Of a DNA stretch of 64,000 bases, positions 11,801-25,993 are shown piece by piece (within the stretch, counting starts at the first letter, position 1; each line of letters opens with the position of its first letter). A program made the position numbers and the translations under genes. Source of the DNA: Istiophorus platypterus (lineage: Eukaryota; Chordata; Actinopteri; Istiophoriformes; Istiophoridae); contig CM029134.1 of NCBI GenBank assembly GCA_016859345.1, forward strand, positions 11,723,060 through 11,787,059, in the 5' to 3' direction. A model generated the notes under the pieces. That model made no database searches. It saw only the letters and a program-made list of their open reading frames with translations, and was not told the DNA's origin.

Positions 11801-14800
11801 ATCTTTCTCAAAACAGAACCACTCTGAAAAAAAAAAAAAAATCACGGAAAATGAACAATACATTATGTATAAAGTGCAAGATCTCTTCCCAAGTGTGTAG
11901 CATGTGTAGGACGAAGGCTATGTCAGTTATGTCAATCACACAGCATGGTGGTGTTTGTGTGTGTCTTTTGTCGTTGCCTGACCTGGTGCCATAATACTCA
12001 TCTGTCCTGTTTTAGTGTCTCAGGATGCATCTGGTCAGGGCCAGTCAATCAGGAGCCAAAACAGGAAGCGGTCGATAGATACCAGCAAGTGTAAAGCCAA
12101 GCCAGGGATCATTGAGGAACCAAATAGAGGAAGCAATGTGAGACTCACAAGAGAGTCAAAGAATGCAGTGACAGTGGAGATGAAAGTTTAGTAGGAAGTG
12201 ATAGTGCAAGCAAGGCAGAGATTAGGAAAGTGCCAATTCCGGGCTGACCTACCATAGATCTTCTCCCGCGTTCCTCGTCTGTCCTTGGGAACATGGACCC
12301 TGACCCGCCCTCTTATGGAGCCCATCTCTTCACCTCGATGACTCAGAAATGTCTCAAACTGCTCCGATGCACGAGTGAGTGAGCGTAGAGCTACACAGCA
12401 TTCACCTATAAAAAAAGATTTTTTTTAAAAAGATTATTGATTAGACCAATGGGACATTTCACCCTGAATCACAAAAAAGGAGTAGAGTGCAGTCAATTCA
12501 TCCAGATAGCTCCAACAGGATTTCCTTAGACTCAGAGATGTATTTCTTAGGTTGGGACAAAATAACTGCAGTTCAACTATATTGGAAATCAACTGCATTA
12601 GATTTGGTGAACTTTGAAGAAAATATAGTCAAAATACAGTAACCACTTTCTACACTTCATTGAGAACGTTTTTTTTCCCTTTTGCATATAGATAACATGA
12701 AACTGTAAGAGTATCTTGTTAGAAAATAGTTATCAGTGAAACCGCTCATAAACAGAAGTGCCATTTCCAAAGAAATGACGTGTCTAAAATTTTTGAGACT
12801 CAACATCAAGCTGTAATCTGACAACCATATCAAAACATAATGAAACTATCTGGATGATTAGATAAAACTTGTGAATGAATGGAGTAGTTAATTAGCCCTA
12901 TGACCAACCATATGACTCAAACCCATCACATGACTTGACAGACAACAGCAGGTGCTGATCTTGAAGGTACTCCATGTCAGACATGACTGGAAGAAGCTAT
13001 AACAGACATATACAAATCACAAATTAGTCATCTTATTTAAAAAAAAACATACAAACAATATTTCCCGCCATTTTCGAATGGGCTGAGCCTCTTTACCTTG
13101 GGCAGTTGTTTGAAGGACCAGCCTAGTTTGAGAAACCCAGGAACATCACAGCTCTGTGAATCATTCTCACTTGAGCGTCGCGTCTCTGTAAAGAAAGACG
13201 TGAATGAATTTCCAGGTGCTGTGTTGCATAATGCCTTATAAAAAATATATATTTTTGATGTGACATTATACCTTCAAGACAAGATGAATGAAATTCAATG
13301 AAGAACTTTGCTTTGCTTGCTGTCTTCACAATGGCCTCCATGCCTTCAAGCTCTATCCAGGCCCTCTGCGTGCTTGGGTTTGGATCTGTGCGAGACAAAC
13401 ACATAATAATGCTGTTCAGTGAATGAAGGAATTCATTCATATTCCATCTATTTTAATAACAACAAAGGCCAAAACAATGACAGCACCTGTTTTGGAGCTG
13501 AACTGCGATGTCACTCCCACTTGAAACGTGGCAAAAACAGGTGAGTGATCACTTGTGAAGATGTCATCTGGGCAACCTGGTAAGTCCATCACATTACTTT
13601 ATTAGTATAATCACATAACAACACTAAATACGTTATATTTACTCTAGCTAAAATTATGTAACAATACTTTGAGACAGATGAGCTGCCAGTGATATTTCAC
13701 AAGTGTAGGAGACAAAATGTTGATCTCATGGTGAATGAGAGGAAATGACGGTTTCTTGTAGGACCACACACCAGGAAGTAGGAGTTGACATTTACTCGTT
13801 TTAGGAGTTTGCAGGAAAAAAAAAAATTGCAAATCTTATGATTTGCAATTTTTTTTGCTTCTCTTCTGCATCGTGTTTACACTTCATTCAACAGTTGAAT
13901 TTTCTACTTAATGGTTTTTCTTTAAATCATCAGACCTTACCATATGCAGTGCATATTATGTGCGTCTCTGGGTATGACTTCCACAGAATCCTATCACACC
14001 ATGATGGAACATTGACTCGCACCTAGAAAAACCGATTTAGATTTAAATTAAACAACATATTTTACGTTTGTCTGTCTACAAATGAAATTGGAAGATATAT
14101 ATATATATGGTACACAGTGAAGGCTACTTTCATTCCTGTTATGCTAAAAATTCCTTTTTTAGACTGGGTTAATTCTTAGCCTCCTATTTTTAGCAATTAA
14201 CAGCTGTCAAAGTCACCTATCCCTACAGACCCCTTAAATAGGACAAAGTTAAACATAAAAATAACTTGGAAGTGAGTCAGCTATATACTTAGTCTACTAT
14301 ATACTTAGTCTAGGGTATTTTCTTTGTAGTTGCACTTTGTACAAAAAAATAAACCTACAGGATGAAAGTACAAAAGCACCAGACACAGAATGAGACAAAT
14401 AAATATCTTTTTGTCAAGGATACAAGAAGAACAAAAAAATACTGAATGGCTCCAAAAAATAAAAATGTAATCATAGAAACACCCATGAGCAACGATAGGA
14501 TCAATAGATCCTCATTAATAGCCTGATATTAAATATAAAAATTAGCAGGATTCATTCCCTGGACACCATTAGTGTTCAAAATACAAAATCTCATCATGGC
14601 AGTCCAATTGTGGGCGTGCATCCTCATGTGACCTTGTTGTTTTTGGTTCTTTTGTGTAACAAGAAATGACTCACCCCTGAAGTCTTGTACTTTTGCCATA
14701 GATAGCAGTCTCTAGAGCCCCGTTCGTACCGGTAGGTGGGTGGAAATGCGATCTTTTCTTCATCTTAACCATGATACACAGAGAAATAGTGCAGTGTTAG

Positions 14801-17800
14801 GTAAGCAAAGATGAAGCTGAATCAAAAGTTAATGGCACTATAGTTATTGATCATTTACTCTGTGATTGTAAAATAGCATTTAAGTGCTTAAGCATTAACT
14901 GTCTGATATAGTATTTATAGCTCTCAATAAAGAACAAAAGTTGATAGCAAGCTGAAACTCACTGAAATTGAGGAATGCCTTTCTCTTGTGTCTCTCTCGG
15001 GTCAGCTGGTCTGCACACATGAGCTCCTCAAACTCTCTCTTAGACACATGTTTCAGGATGTCCTGGAGTCAGTTAGGACCAGAAAGAAGCAATGTCTGGC
15101 ATTTCGCAAACAACTATTATCCCACATGTATTATCAAGCCAGTCTTCAAGGATGCTAAATACAACAAAATGTTTACAAAAAGAGCAATGAATGATAACGA
15201 AATGATATTTGACAGTCTGACCTGAACGTCCAAGTCAAGTCTGTAGTTGAGGTCTCCACACCAGAAGAGGTGAGTGAAGCGCAGGCTGATGTCAAAGGCC
15301 CCGAGCTGTTTGTCGCCCAGAGAAAGCAGTCTGAGGATGTCAACAAAGTTCTGGTTCCTCCTGAACATTACGTACATTGCAAAATAGGAATATGTATTTT
15401 AATACAAAACAGATATGTCATAGGAGCACACACATTTAGTCTTTAACATGCTGTATGTATACAGACAACACACAAAGTACCTCAGGACTTTCTCACTTCC
15501 AGAGGTCAGGTGGCAGTTGACAAACCCAAAAGATGTTCCATTGAAGAGGAAAGAGACACCAACAGCTCCCTTGTTTCCTAAAACAACAGAAATACTCAAC
15601 GTCGAACCTCCATGATAATGAAAACACATTTTGTTCTTAATCATACATCATACATATTTCTTATTTCCTGCTGTCAGCTATGATGTTGCATATTTACTGC
15701 ATCTGCTTTGTGTCTGTTTGTGATAGTGTGTTCGTGCAGGGCAGCCTACCCAATGTGTTCCCCAGGCCAGTCTTCACACTGGCTGTGTTCACATGGCTTA
15801 TGCGACTCTCATGCTCTTGCTTCACAAACACAGCCAATTTCATATTCCAGAGGGACTGTACTGCCACCTGCAGGACATTTGGCTGATATTACAATAGAGG
15901 ACAAGAGCAGTTTCCAATCAAATAACACAATTACAGATTTCTCGGTTGATTGGATCCATTTCTATGAAGTCCGGCTCTCTAAAGTGTTGAAACAGTCCCT
16001 AATGTGCATGCTGACTTACACCAAAAACATAATCTATCGTTATATTTTCAGATATATTCACAAAAACGCTGCTGACAAAAAATCCAAAACACTCACAATC
16101 CTTTCCTATAATCTGCTGTTGAACCATTTTCCTTCCAAGTGAAACGTAGGTCCCTAGCACTTGATATAAATTCCCAATTGTAATACACTATTTGTACACA
16201 ATGGCCCTTCGAAATGCTTCGGCATTTCACAAGTGCAATGCTACACATGAATAAAATACTGATTTACACGATGTCATAACACCACTTTGTAAGACTAAAA
16301 AGCCAGAATTGACCTCACCATTACAGAGAAGACTAAACACCATACGATTAATGCTTCATATAGTTGTCTGATGAAATTTCCTTAGTTTATATTCAATTAG
16401 CTTTTCCAATAAATTACACAAATAATGTTATGCGTTGTCCAAAATAAGCAAGCATAATGTTTTACCCCTTTTTGTTTGAAGTGAAATCACAAAGAAATGA
16501 ACATGTGACTACATTTTATATCAACCTTTTTACTTCTGTCACGCCAGACACATTATGGTTTATGCAGTTTCTTTATTTTGTGTTAAAGATAACAATTAAA
16601 TGTTAATTTTAACAGTAATATTGGTAATGCTAGACTAGTCTTATATCAGTGTTATTAGATTTGATTTTTTTGCAAAATTGCAAATCTGTTAAGACAGCTA
16701 GGTAAACGTTTTGAGAGTATTAACAGTAATTTGGATAATTCTGTGAGTTGCATGTGGGAAAGCAAAATAAGTTTTGGAAATGATTGAAATGAATTGTTAT
16801 AATTTTGTAAATCATTTCGAGGTTATATGGATCCCTTAATTGTTTTAGTCACATGTGACTTAATTTGGAGAAATGTGTCCAATCACTCAACACTTCACTC
16901 TGGGATGTTATGTAAAAATGTGGTAGATTTTTTTAGTTTACATATAACTTATGCACAAAATTTAAAAATCTACGCAAAATAGTTAAATATAAATCACTGT
17001 GCAAAACAAATGTTTGGTTCGAGTGGTGAATTTCTGATTTTGATATGAAATTCCTCATATTGTACAATGTATCAGTAAACCATTCCACTACTTGCTCTAG
17101 TAAAAGAATACTCGACCAATTTACACACTACACTCCTATAACATTGTAGCACTCATGACGGACTGTAAGGACTTGAGGCAAATTATCAGACTTTGCACAG
17201 CTCCATTAGGAGCTGCAAAAGACATTATATAACTTTTTTTCACATATGCTCTGCAAGACCTGCATATGCACTCTAATGTGTAAAATCAGTGGAGCTCCCC
17301 TTTAACTATTCTGTGCATGTAAATTTGTGAATCTTTCTTCAGTGAACCATTATAGCTTTATGGATAATGCATCCTCATTAGACGTAAGTATCAACAGATG
17401 AAGGTGAAAAAAGTTGGAAAAAGGAGAATTACTTGTTTGAAGTCAATGTGAGTATAACTGCGAAGGGTTGCTTTGATATGTTCTGTCCACTCTCTCTCCC
17501 CTTGAGGGTTTTCCTGAGTCCCCAAAGCATAGACGTCATGAGGGAGCATGGCGGTCGACTCATCAGGGGTGTGTCCCAAACCACAGCAGGTCACCCACGT
17601 CTGCAGGCTGTGAGGAGGAGGGGAACCACCTGTGTACACAAAAAAATTACAATAAATCATCAAAATAAACCTCTGCTGCTGCTTCACAACATGAATGAGT
17701 CTTCTGTAAAAGAGACTGTCACTGCAATTATGGTTACCCATATTCCAGGTGCCAACGAACACAGAGACCATGTCAGGTTCACTCAGCTGAGAGTGCCTGG

Positions 17801-20800
17801 TTTTCATCATTTGGAGGAGCTGGCAGAAGGAGTCACGTTTCTGAAAAAGATGGATGAGGGTCATTCAGTGAATTATGGGAGAGAAAGCAGGAGATTAGAG
17901 TAAATATCAAAACCCATTTTCTTGTCTCACCCGTGTACTCTCAAACGTCATCTCTCGGGGTGTGTTGTGGTGGCTGTCAACCACCATGCGTACCTTGGCT
18001 GGACTGCTCTGGAACTTCACAATCTGAATGACTATGACACAAAACAAATGCCAACAGACAATAATACAGTACATTTCAAGAAAGAGCAAAGTAATAGGAA
18101 CTAAAAAAGGAAATATTTTCTTACTTCTGTCATGTGAGACCCTCTCTATACCAAAAGAACCAGCCTTCCTGTCAAAAAGCAGCACCCCTGTGTCAACGTC
18201 AACAGAAACAGTCTGTCTGCCATACCTCACCATCTTCACCTGGCAACAAAGAGAAAAACATCTGTTAATACATCTACATAGTCAGAGACCAGTTGCATGA
18301 TTTTCCTCACTTTGTGCATAATTTTTTGTGGCTAAAAAGCAATGAAGTGACAGGCAATTTACAGATTTTTATTGACTGTAAGATGTAAGTTACTTTTTAA
18401 CTTTGGTTTACCTGAAAGGAGTGGACTGGCATCTGCCTGGCATTGTTCTTTACAAGTGGTATGTTGGTGGGTGGCGGGGGTGGATTAGGCTGCACTGCCA
18501 GATTGTGATTGGTCACAGCATCTTGTAGTGCTTTCAATACCTTCACAGGCAGAGGACTTTAAATGTTAGAATTTAACACAATTTATCACAAGTTTGGCTT
18601 GTTTTATATGACACTGGGAGAACATTCAACCTCCAACACCCACCCTTAGAAAACTGACTGCTGCAAATAAAAGTTAAAGGACTATGACAAATGTGGATTT
18701 TTACAGTGTGCTAAAAATAATGTGGATTCATCAAAACTGGAGAAATTAAAACACACTTTGTGATAACAGTCTGTTCAGGAAAAAAAGAGTTTCCAATTTG
18801 AAAATAACACTAATCCTAAACCGAAAAAAAAAAAAAAAATACCTTTTTCTCCAGAGAAGAAAGGAGGCTGACCAATGCTGAAATCTTACACAACAAGGTG
18901 TCTATCTCCATCTCTGGACCCTTGTTCAGAAGAGAAAAAGACAGATTTAACTACTGGATGTAAATGAATGCTAATTCTGATTCAGTTTTTATTGTAACCT
19001 TGTACCTAGATGCTGTTCCTATAAAAGCATACTGCCTGGTTTGCATTGTACCTGCGCCTTGGTGTGTGTTAAAGAGCAGCTTGGATGGTCGAAGACCTTA
19101 GCAAGGGTTTCCAGACTTGACAGAGTCAGGTCAATCTCACTGTGGAGCAGATCAATACACTTCTTTTGTCCAACGATCAAACATCAATATATATAATTTT
19201 TGCAAACTTGTTTTTGGACAGTAAAAAAGTAGTGCGGATCACCTAGTGCATATTTAGTGAAATATCAGTCCCGAACATAACAGTCCACACATGCAGTCTT
19301 CACACTAGTTTCATCTTTAACATTAAAAGTCGAATGATGCTAACCTGTTGAGGCCTTGGCATGCAGTACCCAGCGTACGCTTGAGGTGGCATAGAGTTGT
19401 TGCCCCTTTATGCACATTCTCAATGTCGAGAGGAAGCTCACTGAAGAGGTAGTCATTGAGCAGACCAATCACGTCACCCGCAGTACTGCAAACAGGATAA
19501 AACAGGCAGAATTCAGACCAACAGTTCAGAAACTTTGCAAGCCATTTCTGCTTCATGGACATTGCAATTGCTTACATTTGATCTGCTAGAAAAACCCTCC
19601 TTGAAACATTTGAGAATATAGAACAGAGAAAAATAAAGACCTTGAACAATTTTTCAGTTCACAACAGATACTGTACTTTATTAGCACTGTTTGATAGGCC
19701 ACGAAAAAAAGTCAAAAGAGCAAACGGCATTTCACAAGTTGCTTCATCATGTTTCTCTACTCTTGATTGCCATCAGGTGCATATTTAGTTAAGAAAATGT
19801 TGATGAGAAGTTAATGTTATAAGATGGCTAAAATTAATGTGGCACTAAAAAATCCATTTACAAGTCAAGAATCAGTCACAAGGCAATAAACAGTCAAAAA
19901 TCAAAGAGTACACAGATATGTTAAGAAAAGCTACACATACAACATAGATAGGCAGTACACAAAGAATATTTTTGAAAGAGAGTTTCAGCAATTGATGACA
20001 GTTTTACATTTATGATTGATCATGATACCTGGATGTGTTCAGCTCTTGTAATTTATCCAGGAATGGGGCAGGAGGGGCTGGTTTAGCTGGTGGTCCTAAT
20101 AAAAGCGCTGTGTTGACAGAGGCAAGAACTGGAGGCAGCCTCTCATCATCTGTGCATACATGAAACATAAAATCAAACATTAATAGTCAGCAGTGAATAT
20201 TTTATCATGCGTGCATGATATAGTGTACAATTTTTGTACATATATTTAACATTTTGGTGATTTATCTTTGAAAGCAGTTTGTAGGCCCACCTGAGCTCTC
20301 ATCCCCTGTGTCTGTATCACAGGGAACTGGGTAGAGCAGAGGTGTGACGAGGCCTTTGTGGGGATGCTGGTACCCCAAAACCAAGTCCTCCAGTGTCCGG
20401 AAACAGTTTACCTGCACCCCCTGTGTTGTCTGAGAGACATACACACAACAGAAGTCACTGAGTATTTGTGCTGGATAAATCACATGGTCATGTATGTTTG
20501 CTAAGGGAATGGATTGTGGAGACTGTTAACAAACTAGAAACACCAAAGAAACTGTTAACAAATGACCCATAGATAGCAAAGGACACACAGGTGTTGAATT
20601 CGGAGTCACATATTCAAATATGGCAATTTAAATCAATGAGGTTCTTTCATCTATTTTGACAAACTTAATTGGAAGTGGAAAAAGTATTTCACTATCAAAG
20701 GGTTGTGCATAAAAGACAGGTAACATGAATAAACAAATGCATAGTTATAAGAATTTGTTAAAATAAGATGTAACACTCTGCAGTGCCACGGCCTTGCTCA

Positions 20801-23521
20801 GTTATACAAAGACTGAAATAAAACTTTACTCCATATCCACTGCCTCTGTTACACGTTTTCTTTTTTTTTAATTAAACAGAGATCTTCACATGAACAGGCT
20901 AAAAATCCCCCCATAAAAACATGGGATGGAAGTGCTTACATGCACACATTCACAGGTTCAAGTCACAAGCACAAGCAAGACTACTCTGACTGTTTGAGTG
21001 CTTTCAAAGCAGTACAGGCAAAAATTAAGATTAAATAAACACACATGCTGGGCACAGGTGCTGTGCATTTACGCAAGCACTCACATGCACAAAACCAACA
21101 TGACACACATTAGACCACAATGCAGTGCAAACTTTTTTTTCTGTGCTTGTAGACATTTTTATTTTCATTTTGCGGTGAAAAACTCAAGCTACCTATCTGT
21201 TTTGCCAGGACCTCTGCAAATAGTATTTTTTTTATACCACAGCAATCTCTTGAAAAGCAATTAAAAAGAAATGAAAAGGAATAGGAGACAGTGAGAGTCA
21301 GAATGGGCCCCAAAATATCCCTCTTGGAAAAACAAGAAGGCAAGCATGCAACTTGTGAGTTAGTGGAGCAAATCCAGTGAGGGAAAATACGTACTGGAGG
21401 TTTATACTGATGGCAGTGGAAAAACAACTGAAATAGCAACAGAGTTTAAGGTCTTCATTTGAAAGCAGAGGATTTTTCCAAGTCAAAGGCTTGAAAACAA
21501 CTGCCAGACAATTGTTATTAAACTCCTTATTGGACTTTAATGTGCAGACATAGTTTTAAAAACAGCCACAGATGATTTGAGGTTTAGTCCAAGAAAATGT
21601 TTATTTCTCTCTCTCTCTTGCTTCCTCTCACACACTGTGTGCATGTGTGTGTATCTATAGTCTAACAATTAGGCCACTTGGGGACTAAATGGCCTCCTTC
21701 TCAGAGTATCAAAAACAGTGACGTGCCATCACTGGCTTAAACTCTGACACATGCAACAGACGTATCATGTCTAATACAAACACTCCCATATATATATAAA
21801 TAACAAATAAGCACCACCATTGGTCAATGACCCAGTGTGTGGGTTGAGTAGGAATATGTGAAACATAAAAACAATTTCTCCTCTGTGCTGCTGAGTTCAT
21901 GCTGCAAGCATGCACCCACATGGCAGAGATGCCATTCAAACAACAAGGCTGCTGCAGTTGTAACAGAGCCTACACAGAAATGAAACACAAACACGTTCCT
22001 GTTCCCCTTACAACAGGCAATAACAAAGCACTGTTTGATCCCTCCAACGCCATCTGGCCAGCCATGTATACAGTTTGTGCCAAGGTTTCAGACATTTCTG
22101 GTCTTCCTTGTCAGGCAGAGAAGTAAGTGGTATGTGGCAATGAACACTCACCTGAACAGCTAGGAGGCCATCTGCATCAGGGAGAATGCGATAGGTGTGA
22201 ACATGACGCTGGAACCTTTGGAAACCAAAGAAAGCCCTGTTATTAGTGGCACTGCAAATGACTACAACACACTTCTGAGCAAACAGTCAATGGGAAAATG
22301 TATTTAAATCTATTGTTTACATAAGGACCAGATGTCTAAGTGTAGCTAAAAACAATGGAACTTTTTTTTAACAAGGAGACATTTGTTTTACAAATCATTG
22401 ACGTGGCTTTGCTTAAACAATGTGGGAGTCACTTAGACCATGTCTGTCAGTCACCTCAGAGGAATTTGTTTAAAGCAGCATGTAAAGAGGAATCACTATT
22501 TTTATTGGTCAGCTACTGTATATTACATGAACAAAAGGAAACCATTACAGCAGAATGACTGAATACTAATTAAAAGTGTGGAGAAATTGGAGGCACCAGA
22601 AGAAGGAATGAGATACTGAGAAAAGAATGGAGGGAAAGAGGGAGCACTGCGAGTGGCCGGGCTCAGCTTTCAGGAATGTATCTGGCTTGGGCTGATGAGC
22701 AGTCAGCGTAGTGCGGTCGCTGGAGCCTCCCACCCTCTTTCAGGGGCCCAAGGGAAGAAAGCGGGGTAAGAGGGGAAACTGGGAGTCCTGAGCCAGGGTT
22801 TGATTGGCTGAGATGGATTGCGTTCAGATGGGTAAATCTGACTAGTCTGGAGAGGGTGTATGTGTGAGGCTGGCCCAGCCTGTATGCAATACTCAAAGCC
22901 ATAACAGTTCCTTTGCTGCCTGCTGGCAGATAACGGTGAAAGTGATGGATATGACAGGGTGAGTGAAGCTGCTGAATCACTTTACAGATGGGGACATTCT
23001 GAATCCATGAATAGTTTCCAATCCTATATGCCAAATCTAAAGTTTCACAAGATTGGATAATTAAGTGAAGTTTTACATAAAGTGGAAACACTTCCTGCTT
23101 CTTTTCACACAGGGCAGCATTTACTAATCCAACATGTGTCACTGAAAGATTCACTCACTCAATATTTCCAAAGAGGTGGAACTCAAAAATTAGGCATATG
23201 AAGTAACAATCAATAATTTCCATATAAATTACTTCTGATGACTAGTCCCTTGCATTTTCATTTTATTTAAGTTAGGATCCACACAGCATTACTATCAAAA
23301 GCTATACATTTTCAAAAACATTTAAGTACCGGCTAGATCATGATATGTTAAGATAAACTGGTGTGTGTGTGTGTGTGTACTCACAGCAGACACAATGCAT
23401 AGGCACCTGGGACAGACTCACTGTCTCTCACCAGGTAGCTGCCATCCCTCCCTGCCCGCGCCAGCAAGTCCTCTGCGTGCACACGGCTGATGTCACGATG
23501 ATACCATGCCACCGTAGCCAT
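8826..23521 (-). CDS. inppl1: SHIP2-type SH2-containing inositol polyphosphate 5-phosphatase
   Basis: This enzyme removes the 5-phosphate from PI(3,4,5)P3 at the membrane and tunes insulin and growth-factor signalling. Coding exons in transcript order: 23385-23521, 22152-22215, 20291-20429, 20029-20149, 19345-19485, 19052-19139, 18843-18920, 18412-18540, 18125-18239, 17931-18031, 17738-17840, 17433-17629, 15750-15867, 15481-15577, 15222-15360, 14963-15062, 14675-14763, 13941-14022, 13487-13576, 13272-13385, 13097-13185, 12909-12996, 12253-12405, 11742-11823, 10380-11175, 10169-10284, 8826-8919. They sum to 3660 nt, giving 1219 aa in frame (human SHIP2 is about 1258). Domains: SH2 about 5-95 with SYLVRDSES; 5-phosphatase about 400-700 with GTWNMG, GTQE, GDLNYR, PSWCDR and SDHSPVF all intact; C2 about 715-870; NPAY near 900; C-terminal SAM about 1150-1219 ending in ITEEDLHAAGV. 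The SAM domain and NPAY identify SHIP2 rather than SHIP1. The start ATG directly precedes the SH2 domain. One donor (after 12909) reads GTTGGT. Confidence 0.93.
9032..9336. mobile_element. Fold-back MITE-like element in an inppl1 intron
   Basis: The 29-nt arms at 9032-9060 and 9308-9336 are imperfect inverted copies of each other, sharing CCAGTGT and GGACAAAATCCA in reverse complement, about 250 bp apart. No protein is encoded between them. The right flank also resembles a repeat I have seen often in percomorph genomes. It lies in the last inppl1 intron (8920-10168). The superfamily was not determined. Confidence 0.55.
13819..13856. repeat. Perfect 17-bp hairpin in an inppl1 intron
   Basis: Arms 13819-13835 and 13840-13856 are exact reverse complements (AAAAAAAATTGCAAATC and its complement) separated by TTAT. 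It lies between the exons at 13487-13576 and 13941-14022. It is too short and AT-rich for a typical microRNA precursor. Confidence 0.85.
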
Positions 23522-25849
23522 GGCAATCAATGTTGAGAGATATGTTCATAAAAATCATCCACATGAGGTGATGAACTTGACATGACACAAATAAAATGAA
23601 AGTTCACTGTGTCAGAATTGCTCAGAGGGCATGACGCCAGCAGATTGTCGATAGAGTTGTCAGCGCTAGACAGCACTGCGTGGTCTATCCAAGTGTTTAG
23701 AACTTTCCCATGTTCCTTTTCATCAAGATCAAAGTGGCAGACAGACAACCCAATACCTTTTCTTTATCAGCTAGCATTTCCTGAATCCTTATTGGTTCCT
23801 TTAGGGTCACACATCCTGTTGCATCATAGAAACAATGAAGAAGCCCCCAGCTGATTCTGAGATTAGTCCACGCTAACAACAGCCTGCTTTGCAACAGAGG
23901 CTCCAGTCCACCTTTCTAATAATACCCCCCTGCAATGGGACCCAGTTTCAGTTTTTGGTGGCAATTTGGTGCACCCAGATGGGTGTGTTGCTCCAACAAA
24001 CACAGACCATCACAGGAGTGTGCGGGAGGGAGAGAGGAGTAGAGGAAAAACAGTGAGATCTGCTGCAGAGTCTGAATGAAGCAGCCAGCCCTGAGGCAAT
24101 GACGCTGCCTCTAGCTTAACCACAAACACAAGCCCTCCTCTTGTCCGAAAACGAAAACCCCACATGAAAACAACAGGAAAAGAAGAACCAAGAAGGCAAA
24201 ACAAACAAATCGAGCCACACATACAGCACCAACGCACGCACAGACCAGAGAGCGAAACATACCAGATGGAACTCAGTCAGCACTAAAGCCAGACAGGCAT
24301 GCAACAGAAACCAGACTAATTCAAATGATTTCTCAGCTCCGTTGCCATATAAGGGAATAGGAACACCCTCCAAAAAGTTCAGCTGATGACTGCAGTTGTC
24401 TTTGCTTCTTCCAGGCCCAGATTCCATTTAGATGGTGTCTGGTGGGATGTGGGCTAATCCAGGGGTCCTGCATTCATGCTGGATGTTTGCGTGCTGGCGT
24501 GTGTGTGTCTTGTCAGAAGAGTACCGTCCACACTGGCGTGGTCTCCAGCAGTTTTTCAGAGCGCCGTCAGAGCAGAAGGAGGGAGCAGAAAGGCAGAGGA
24601 CAACCCCATTAGAGCACAGGGCAGACAGAGGAAGTGACTAGACATTCCAGATGGCGGACATAGCCAGGAGAATTCTTGCGAGGGGCTCAACTTCACCACC
24701 AGTGTGAAACAGCAGACTGCTTCCTTTCTCTCTCTCTCTCTCCCCCTCACACACTCTCTCTCTTTCCCTTCCTCTGTTATTTTTCTTCCTACTCCCTCAG
24801 CCCCTGCCTTGTCTATTTCCTCAAATTCCAAACAGAAGACACAGCTTTTGGCTCATAGGTGAGCTGCCTGGCTTCTTTCTTGTTTTTATTTTATCATCTT
24901 TATCTTCGGATCTCTCAGCGTCTGGCAGGCTTATTTACTTTTTTCCAGCCTCTATTCTCTGTCCCAACCTCTTTTCTTTTGTCACCCTCCCTAAACTTCC
25001 CTTCCCTCTTACTCACTCCTTCCCTCTCAGCAAAACACAGTCTCCATATGGTTATGATCATCCTTAACCTTCTTATTTTTGCCTTCCTAAAAACATCATC
25101 CATTATTCAGCCCTCCTACGTCCCTCCTTCTCCGTTAGTTGGAACTCTGTGGGAAGCTGTTTGGTCCCATATTTGCTGTTCTGAATATCATTACTCCGCA
25201 GAAATGTGCTGACCACCCACCACAGCCCCCAAAAAACAGACACAGGTCCATCCCCAAATGATGTTGTATCTCCTTAACCCTCAATCTGTGATCAGTCTTC
25301 TTGCTATGGGCTCTCTACAGCGTATAATTGCAGAATAAGCAATATCTTCCCATTAAAGCTTTACAGCAGAGCTTTGAGCTAAATGCTAATGAGCTTATAA
25401 TGCAAAGCACTGAGCAAAAGTATAATTGAGGCTGATGGAAATGTCATTAGTTTTGCAAAAATTTGGTAATTAACCAAACCTAAGACCTAATAATGGTGCT
25501 AGATGAAAATTTAAGGGATCACGAAGGCGATTACAAGTCATCCAGTCTGGACGATAGTGGTGGACTGACCAGTCAACAGACGTTACTATCCCTAGAGCAA
25601 TGCTACTTACGTAGCTAAAAAACATATATGAAAACAATTTTTTTTTTTTACCCATGTAAAGCATCTTTGAGTGCCTTAAAAGGGCTCTATAAATAAAATG
25701 TATTATCATTATATCATCATCATCATCATCATTATTATAATTAAGCTTGGCAACATGGAAATATTAATTCTTCTGTGTTTTCTTTTATTGCATGTTTTTC
25801 AAAGCCAAAACAAATGTAGCTTCTGTGGCTTAATAGAATATACATATAC

Positions 25850-25896
<47 letters not shown>

Positions 25897-25933
25897 GTGT
25901 AAGGTGATTCTCAGAACACAAGCTGTGGTGAAG

Positions 25934-25993
<60 letters not shown>

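Noticed and set aside
22663..23154. 163-codon open frame on the minus strand inside inppl1
   Set aside because: It lies in the first coding-exon intron (22216-23384), shares no frame with SHIP2 and contains no recognisable domain.
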